Part shown: positions 59,385-64,000 of the stretch, piece by piece
Layout of the letters: each line of letters begins with the position of its first letter
How positions within the stretch are numbered: the stretch's first letter is position 1
Position numbers and translations under genes: made by a program
Notes under the pieces: model-generated
What the model was told of the DNA's origin: nothing
Database searches by the model: none
What the model saw: only the letters and a program-made list of their open reading frames with translations
From: Flagellimonas aequoris
GTDB taxonomy: Bacteria > Bacteroidota > Bacteroidia > Flavobacteriales > Flavobacteriaceae
Length of the DNA: 64,000 nt
Direction: 5' to 3'
Assembly (NCBI RefSeq): GCF_003584165.1
Contig: NZ_QXFJ01000030.1
Location: forward strand, 1 to 64,000

Positions 59385-60989
59385 ATGGGGGATACTTTGT
59401 TTAACTTGATAGTGAATTTTCTTAAAGATAATAATCACAATGTTAATTTTAATGAGCTAAAGTTACAACTACTAAGCCATCCTTCATATCCCAGCCTTCA
59501 TTCCATAACCGGTGTATTGGATCATTTCAACATAGAAAATTTAGCGTTACAAGTACCGGTAGATCTAGGGACTTTGGAACAATTGCCAGAAAGCTTTATT
59601 AGTACCACATCTGGTAGTAGTCAATATATTTTGGTGTCCAATAGCCCAAATAAAGTTGAATTAAGACATGGGGACGGCAGAAAAGAGACATTGTCCAAAA
59701 TACAGTTTTTACAACTTTGGAGTGGAATCATCATTGTAATTGACCCGCCTGACAAGAAAATAGGTAAAAAAGTGTCAGATGTTGGTAGCGTGGCGACATG
59801 GACAGTAAGCAGCTTTTTTTTAATTTTCTTGTTGCTGATTTTCGTCACTTCAAATCCAACGCCTTTTGAATATGTGCATTTTTCGCTTTCAGTTGTTGGT
59901 TTGGTGATCAGCTTCTTGATACTGAAACTTGATCTAGGATATCAATCCAAATTGGCTGATAAATTTTGTAATTCCAATAAGCTTACCAGTTGTGATGCCG
60001 TATTAAATTCAAATGGCGCAACATTTTTAAAGTTCTTGAAAATGAGTGATTTGAGCATCATTTATTTTTCAGCCCTTATACTTTCTTGGGTGTTGCACCT
60101 TTTTCTGGGCGAGGTTTATTCCTCCATGGTTGCAATTGGCTTTGTGGCGGTCTTGATTACTTTTTACACGTTGTATTACCAGTTTAAGGTTGTAAAAAAA
60201 TGGTGTCCACTTTGTTTGGGAATAACCTCGGTTTTATGGTTCCAATTGTTGAGCGTCTTTGTACTGATCGATACCTCAATAAACGTATACAATTTCGATA
60301 GCATATTCATTCTGTTGTTTAGTTTTTTGGCCACAACCTCTATGTGGCTTTTCATCAAGCCTTTACTTGAAAAACAACAAGAACTGATCAAACTCAAAGT
60401 TGAGCATTATAAGTTCAAAAAGAATTTTGATTTGTTTTACGCGCTCTACGGTAAAAATGATTTTGTTGAGACCAACAACATTAATGGTAAGGAGATTTTA
60501 CTGGGGAACAAGGATGCGGTATTACAAATGCTGCTGGTAACCAATCCGTCCTGCTTTTATTGCAAAGCGGCCCATACTGATATCATGCGATTATTGGAAA
60601 AGCATAAGGATAAGGTAAATCTTATGATTAGGTTCAATGTTCCCAAAGACGCTGATCACCCCTCGCATAAAACGGCCGATAAACTCTTACAAATTTACCA
60701 TTCCGACAGATCCAATATTGAAACCGCCCTTCACGAAGTCTATTCGGATAAAGCAAACTTGGAAAATTGGTTGGCAAAATCGGAATCCATCGCTTCCAAA
60801 GGCTCTTTTGAACAACTGTTGCATGATGAAAAGGAGTGGTGTAACAAAAATGGTATTCACTTCACTCCGGCCCTGTTCATTGATGGAAAACAATATCCTA
60901 AAATGTACGACAGGAGCGACCTACAGTATTTTATTGAAGATCTGGTGGAGCTTAATGAAGATTCAATAAGTATGGAAAAAATCATATAA
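59385..60989 (+). CDS. C39-like/VKOR/thioredoxin fusion (disulfide maturation protein for the peptide)
   Basis: A 534-residue membrane protein with three parts. Residues 1-115 resemble a C39-type peptidase domain without its catalytic Cys (LLSHPSYPSLHSITGVLDHF). Residues about 145-330 are a VKOR domain with four to five transmembrane helices, loop cysteines Cys195 and Cys203 (FCNS, TSCDAVLN) and active-site Cys274/Cys277 (KWCPLC). Residues about 350-520 are a thioredoxin-like domain with PSCFYCKAA (Cys390/Cys393). Together they can form disulfides by passing electrons from Trx to quinone. It heads the locus of the six-Cys peptide, so that peptide is the probable substrate. Confidence 0.88.
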   Translation: MGDTLFNLIVNFLKDNNHNVNFNELKLQLLSHPSYPSLHSITGVLDHFNIENLALQVPVDLGTLEQLPESFISTTSGSSQYILVSNSPNKVELRHGDGRKETLSKIQFLQLWSGIIIVIDPPDKKIGKKVSDVGSVATWTVSSFFLIFLLLIFVTSNPTPFEYVHFSLSVVGLVISFLILKLDLGYQSKLADKFCNSNKLTSCDAVLNSNGATFLKFLKMSDLSIIYFSALILSWVLHLFLGEVYSSMVAIGFVAVLITFYTLYYQFKVVKKWCPLCLGITSVLWFQLLSVFVLIDTSINVYNFDSIFILLFSFLATTSMWLFIKPLLEKQQELIKLKVEHYKFKKNFDLFYALYGKNDFVETNNINGKEILLGNKDAVLQMLLVTNPSCFYCKAAHTDIMRLLEKHKDKVNLMIRFNVPKDADHPSHKTADKLLQIYHSDRSNIETALHEVYSDKANLENWLAKSESIASKGSFEQLLHDEKEWCNKNGIHFTPALFIDGKQYPKMYDRSDLQYFIEDLVELNEDSISMEKII

Positions 60990-60991
60990 AT

Positions 60992-61014
60992 GGGCCTCCA
61001 TTGTCAGGAGGCCC
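60992..61014 (+). other. GC-rich hairpin after the VKOR fusion gene
   Basis: GGGCCTCC (60992-60999) pairs with GGAGGCCC (61007-61014), 3 bp after the stop, with a 7-base loop and no T-run. It may cause partial termination or stabilise an mRNA end ahead of the peptide gene. Confidence 0.5.
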
Positions 61015-61099
61015 GGAACAATATCTTTTCGCGAAAGATGGACGCAAACCTTGAGTGTCCTTAATTGTTCAAGGCTAATTTAATTTAAACTTTTTATCA

Positions 61100-61303
61100 A
61101 TGAAAAAATTAGCGAATCTAAATGGTGTGAAAGCACTGAACAGACGAGAGCAGCAGTCTATCAATGGCGGTTCTGGTTGGGGAGGGGTTTGTTTCCCAAG
61201 CGAAGGCAAGTGTAATTATTATTGTGACTCTACATGTACGCCATGTGGTGCTCCTACACCACAGGGTTACACGCCCCATGTATGCAATGATATAGCACCT
61301 TGA
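61100..61303 (+). CDS. Double-glycine-leader, six-cysteine peptide precursor
   Basis: A 67-residue precursor. Residues 1-24 are a classic leader: MKKLANLNGVKALNRREQQS then INGG, matching the LxxL...E..I.GG pattern of peptides cut by C39 peptidases. The mature part would be 43 residues beginning SGWGG, with six Cys at 31, 38, 42, 46, 49 and 62, so three disulfides are possible, plus several Pro, Gly and Tyr. It looks like a class II bacteriocin or a secreted signalling peptide. Transporter and disulfide genes sit on both sides. The sequence itself I do not recognise. Confidence 0.85.
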   Translation: MKKLANLNGVKALNRREQQSINGGSGWGGVCFPSEGKCNYYCDSTCTPCGAPTPQGYTPHVCNDIAP

Positions 61304-61318
61304 TTCTATTTGATTACG

Positions 61319-61352
61319 GGATGGGGTTGGTTTAAAAGCCCCGTCCTTTTTT
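61319..61352 (+). terminator. Rho-independent terminator after the peptide gene
   Basis: GGATGGGG (61319-61326) pairs with CCCCGTCC (61339-61346), one wobble pair, followed by TTTTTT (61347-61352). It is 15 bp after the peptide stop and 27 bp before the transporter start. Partial termination here would give more peptide mRNA than transporter mRNA. Confidence 0.8.
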
Positions 61353-61378
61353 AGTTTTATTTTATAAGCACTCTATAA

Positions 61379-63580
61379 TTGAAATCGTCCTTTCCCTTTT
61401 ATAAACAACCTGATTCCAAGGACTGTGGACCTACCTGCCTACGGATCATAGCCAAACACTATGGCAAACTAATTTCATTACAAGAGATAAGGGAACTCTC
61501 CGAAACAACCAGGGCCGGCAGCAATCTGTTGAAGTTGAGCGATGCCGCAGAATCCATTGGTTTCAAGACACTTGGGGTAAAAATTGACTGGAATCAATTG
61601 AACGAGGTCCCGCTGCCGTGCATTGTCCATTGGAACAAGAATCATTTTGTTGTGGTCTATAAGATAAAGAATGATCAAGTTCATATATCCGACCCTTCAT
61701 ATGGATTGATAACCTATGGCAAGGAAGATTTCATTTCAAGATGGATTGGCAACAATGCCAAAGAGGACAGCAAAGAGGGAATAGCTTTATTATTGGAGAC
61801 AACACCCAAGTTTAAAAAAATGAACTGGGAGAATACCGACAAAAAGTCCATTGGTTTTCTGTTCCAATACTTGACCAAATATAAAGGACTTCTTATTCAA
61901 CTGTGCCTCGGACTCTTTGTGGGCAGTGTTCTACAACTGATTTTTCCCTTCCTTACCCAAAGTATTGTGGATGTCGGGATCCAGAATCAGGACATTGGCT
62001 TTATTTATTTGGTCCTTATTGCCCAAGTAATGCTTTTCTTGGGCCGTACCAGTGTGGATGTATTCAGGAGTTGGATATTGTTGCATTTGAGTACCCGTAT
62101 CAATATATCCCTGGTATCCGATTTCTTTATCAAGCTTATGGCACTCCCTATAGCATTTTTTGATACAAGAATGACCGGAGACATCATGCAAAGGATAAAC
62201 GACCATAACCGCATTGAAAGTCTCTTGACAGGCTCTACCTTGAACACTTTGTTCTCCATGTTCAATTTATTGGTATTTGGAGCGGTACTGATCTACTATA
62301 GCCCTTTGATCTTTATGATTTTTGCTATCGGAAGCGTCCTATACGTACTGTGGATCATCTATTTTCTTAAGAAAAGAAAGGAACTGGACTATAAACGTTT
62401 TTCCCAATTGAGCCAGGAACAGAGCACGGTCATTGAACTCATTAATGGTATGCAGGAGATTAAGATGCACAATGCCGAAAAACAAAAGCGATGGAAATGG
62501 GAGTTTGTGCAGGCACGGTTGTTCAAAGTATCTATCCAAAGCTTGGTTTTGGAACAGACACAAGGGGTAGGGTCTTCCTTCATCAATGAGTTGAAGAACA
62601 TTTTCATAACCTTCACTTCTGCAGTATTGGTCATTGAAGGGAATATAACATTGGGTATGATGTTGTCCATCCAGTACATCATTGGACAACTTAATTCACC
62701 TATTGGGCAAATGGTCTCGTTTGTTCGCTCCTATCAAGATGCCAAGATAAGTATGGAGCGTTTATCGGAAATCCACGACAAGAAGGACGAGGAGGCAAGT
62801 GAAATACAGATGATCAAAGATGTGAAGCCCGCACAAGACATAAGTCTAAAAAATATTTCATTTCGTTATTTGGGAAGTGAGGAAAATGTGATCAGCGATT
62901 TGGATATGGTAATCCCGGCCAACAAAATTACAGCAATCGTTGGCGCTAGTGGAAGTGGTAAGACCACCTTGATGAAACTAATCCTAAAGTTCTACGAGCC
63001 TAGTAAAGGGAAGATATGCTATGGGGACCATTACCTGCAATCCATTTCCCATAAAGCTTGGCGACATCATTGTGGTGTGGTGATGCAGGAGGGATATGTC
63101 TTTAATGATACCATTGCCTATAACATAGCAGTGGGAGAGGATGTCATTGACCAAGAACGTTTGGTGAGGGCTACCAAAATGGCAAACATTTATGATTTTA
63201 TCCAATCCCTTCCTTTAGGATTCAATACCAAAATTGGAAATGAGGGAATCGGGATAAGTACGGGACAAAAACAACGACTTTTCATCGCCCGGGCAGTATA
63301 TAAAGATCCGCACATCCTGTGTTTTGACGAAGCTACGTCCGCTCTCGATGCCAAAAACGAAAAGATAGTCATGGAAAACTTGGGTTCCTTCTATAGTGAT
63401 AGAACAGTGGTCATCATTGCACATAGGCTTAGTACGGTCAAGAATGCGGACCAGATTGTGGTCATGGATGAGGGTAAGATCATAGAATCGGGAACACATA
63501 ACGAGTTGTTGGGGCTACAAGGAGCATACTATAATTTGGTAAGTAATCAATTGGAGCTCGAAAATTTGAAAGCAGGATAA
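61379..63580 (+). CDS. Peptidase-containing ABC transporter (C39-ABC, PCAT)
   Basis: A 733-residue exporter that cuts a double-glycine leader and pumps the peptide out. The C39 peptidase domain is at residues 1-135: KQPDSKDCGPTCLRIIAKHY has catalytic Cys16, and IVHWNKNHFVVVYKI and HISDPSYGL carry His and Asp. Six transmembrane helices (about 155-440) follow. The ATPase domain has Walker A GASGSGKTT at about 523, the signature GISTGQKQRLFIARAV (a variant of LSGGQ) and DEATSALD. The start is a TTG at 61379 directly after an in-frame stop; no ATG lies before the catalytic Cys. The peptide at 61100 is the expected substrate. Confidence 0.95.
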   Translation: MKSSFPFYKQPDSKDCGPTCLRIIAKHYGKLISLQEIRELSETTRAGSNLLKLSDAAESIGFKTLGVKIDWNQLNEVPLPCIVHWNKNHFVVVYKIKNDQVHISDPSYGLITYGKEDFISRWIGNNAKEDSKEGIALLLETTPKFKKMNWENTDKKSIGFLFQYLTKYKGLLIQLCLGLFVGSVLQLIFPFLTQSIVDVGIQNQDIGFIYLVLIAQVMLFLGRTSVDVFRSWILLHLSTRINISLVSDFFIKLMALPIAFFDTRMTGDIMQRINDHNRIESLLTGSTLNTLFSMFNLLVFGAVLIYYSPLIFMIFAIGSVLYVLWIIYFLKKRKELDYKRFSQLSQEQSTVIELINGMQEIKMHNAEKQKRWKWEFVQARLFKVSIQSLVLEQTQGVGSSFINELKNIFITFTSAVLVIEGNITLGMMLSIQYIIGQLNSPIGQMVSFVRSYQDAKISMERLSEIHDKKDEEASEIQMIKDVKPAQDISLKNISFRYLGSEENVISDLDMVIPANKITAIVGASGSGKTTLMKLILKFYEPSKGKICYGDHYLQSISHKAWRHHCGVVMQEGYVFNDTIAYNIAVGEDVIDQERLVRATKMANIYDFIQSLPLGFNTKIGNEGIGISTGQKQRLFIARAVYKDPHILCFDEATSALDAKNEKIVMENLGSFYSDRTVVIIAHRLSTVKNADQIVVMDEGKIIESGTHNELLGLQGAYYNLVSNQLELENLKAG

Positions 63581-63583
63581 GGA

Positions 63584-64000
63584 ATGGAGGAAGAAAAGAA
63601 CCATGTGGAACTAAATCTCCGATCGGAGGAAGTGCAGGAAATTTTGACCAATCCTCCATCATGGCTGGTGCGATGGGGCATTACTATCGTTTTTGCGCTC
63701 ACGGGCATTATTTTGGCGTTGTCGTTCTTGATCAAATATCCTGATTACGTATCCGCTAAGGTGATCGTAACGACCAAAACCCCTACCGAACATGTTGTGG
63801 CGCGTTACTCAGGGGCGTTGGAGGACATTTACATAGAAAATGGGGATACCGTGGTTTCAGGCCAGCGTTTGGCAGTGTTCCGCAATGCTTCCAATGTAAG
63901 GGATGTCTATCAGTTGAAATTTATTTTGGATACCATACAGAGCAGTACCCCAAACCTTCAGTTTCCCATAACATTGGTATCCGGCTTTGTGCTGGGGGAT
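63584..64000 (+). CDS. HlyD-type secretion adaptor (3' end outside window)
   Basis: An open frame from ATG 63584 to the window edge, 139 codons. The N-terminal cytoplasmic part (VELNLRSEEVQEILTNPPSW) is followed by one transmembrane helix (WGITIVFALTGIILALSFLI) and the start of a lipoyl-like domain (VVARYSGALEDIYIENGDTV with SGQRLAVFRN), as in HlyD-family adaptors that join a C39-ABC exporter to an outer membrane channel. It starts 3 bp after the transporter. A TolC partner may follow outside the window. Confidence 0.88.
   Translation, partial: MEEEKNHVELNLRSEEVQEILTNPPSWLVRWGITIVFALTGIILALSFLIKYPDYVSAKVIVTTKTPTEHVVARYSGALEDIYIENGDTVVSGQRLAVFRNASNVRDVYQLKFILDTIQSSTPNLQFPITLVSGFVLGD

Noticed and set aside
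1..64000. CRISPR array, rRNA operon or tRNA genes
   Set aside because: No regularly spaced repeats with unique spacers and no rRNA or tRNA features were seen on reading the window. No covariance search was run.

Overview
The window comes from a Bacteroidota genome, most likely a marine Flavobacteriaceae. The evidence is gene content and style: weak ribosome binding sites, many TAATG/ATGA stop-start overlaps, families typical of the phylum (HYC_CC_PP, DUF3347, haem-binding domain, BfmA/BtgA mobilization protein, Bacteroidetes-type tyrosine integrase, NUDIX-type sugar regulator), and a moderate GC content with an AT-rich stretch at about 38.3-43.5 kb.

Layout. (1) 1-2.3 kb: the istA end of an IS21-family insertion sequence, running off the left edge, has cut a TonB-dependent-receptor-like outer membrane protein so that only its C-terminal barrel remains. 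(2) 2.4-15.8 kb: envelope genes. Two PepSY-like secreted proteins, an LtaS-like membrane phosphotransferase, a diacylglycerol-kinase-family lipid kinase, two PAP2 phosphatases around an HD hydrolase, a TolC/adaptor/RND efflux operon ending in a patatin phospholipase, and a DUF1003/MscS pair on the other strand. Three of these promoters carry the same CTTTARA-type direct repeats with an 11-bp period, suggesting one OmpR/PhoB-type regulator. (3) 16-38.3 kb: a dense copper-handling region. It holds a CopB-type ATPase, two divergent HYC_CC_PP proteins, a CusA/CusC/CusB-type tripartite pump, a multicopper oxidase fused to a CopB-like barrel, an APC permease, a DUF3347 lipoprotein, a haem-binding protein, small membrane proteins, an HMA-AraC regulator, two HMA chaperones, a DUF305 protein and a CopA ATPase. 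Together they would sense copper, oxidise it in the periplasm and export it across both membranes.

(4) 38.8-44.06 kb: a mobile-element remnant with an integrase flanked by att-like repeats, three AT-rich genes of unknown role (one resembling EF-G/Tet(M) domain IV), and a BfmA/BtgA mobilization gene without a relaxase. Its right edge abuts a beheaded fn3-type lipoprotein gene. (5) 44.07-48.3 kb: a pseudopilus/type II secretion-like operon (GspC/PilP-like, two or three pseudopilin-like proteins, GspF-like) with no ATPase or secretin in the window. (6) 48.5-58.9 kb: a minus-strand hexuronate operon (uxuA, uxaC, TRAP transporter, DUF1080 protein, two Gfo/Idh/MocA oxidoreductases) with a divergent NUDIX-type regulator. 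(7) 59.06 kb: a second copy of the att-like repeat. (8) 59.3-64 kb: an export locus for a double-glycine-leader, six-cysteine peptide, with a C39-like/VKOR/thioredoxin fusion, a C39-peptidase ABC transporter and an HlyD-type adaptor that runs off the right edge. This is the best candidate for a little-described system.

All family assignments come from reading motifs in the translations. No database search was run.
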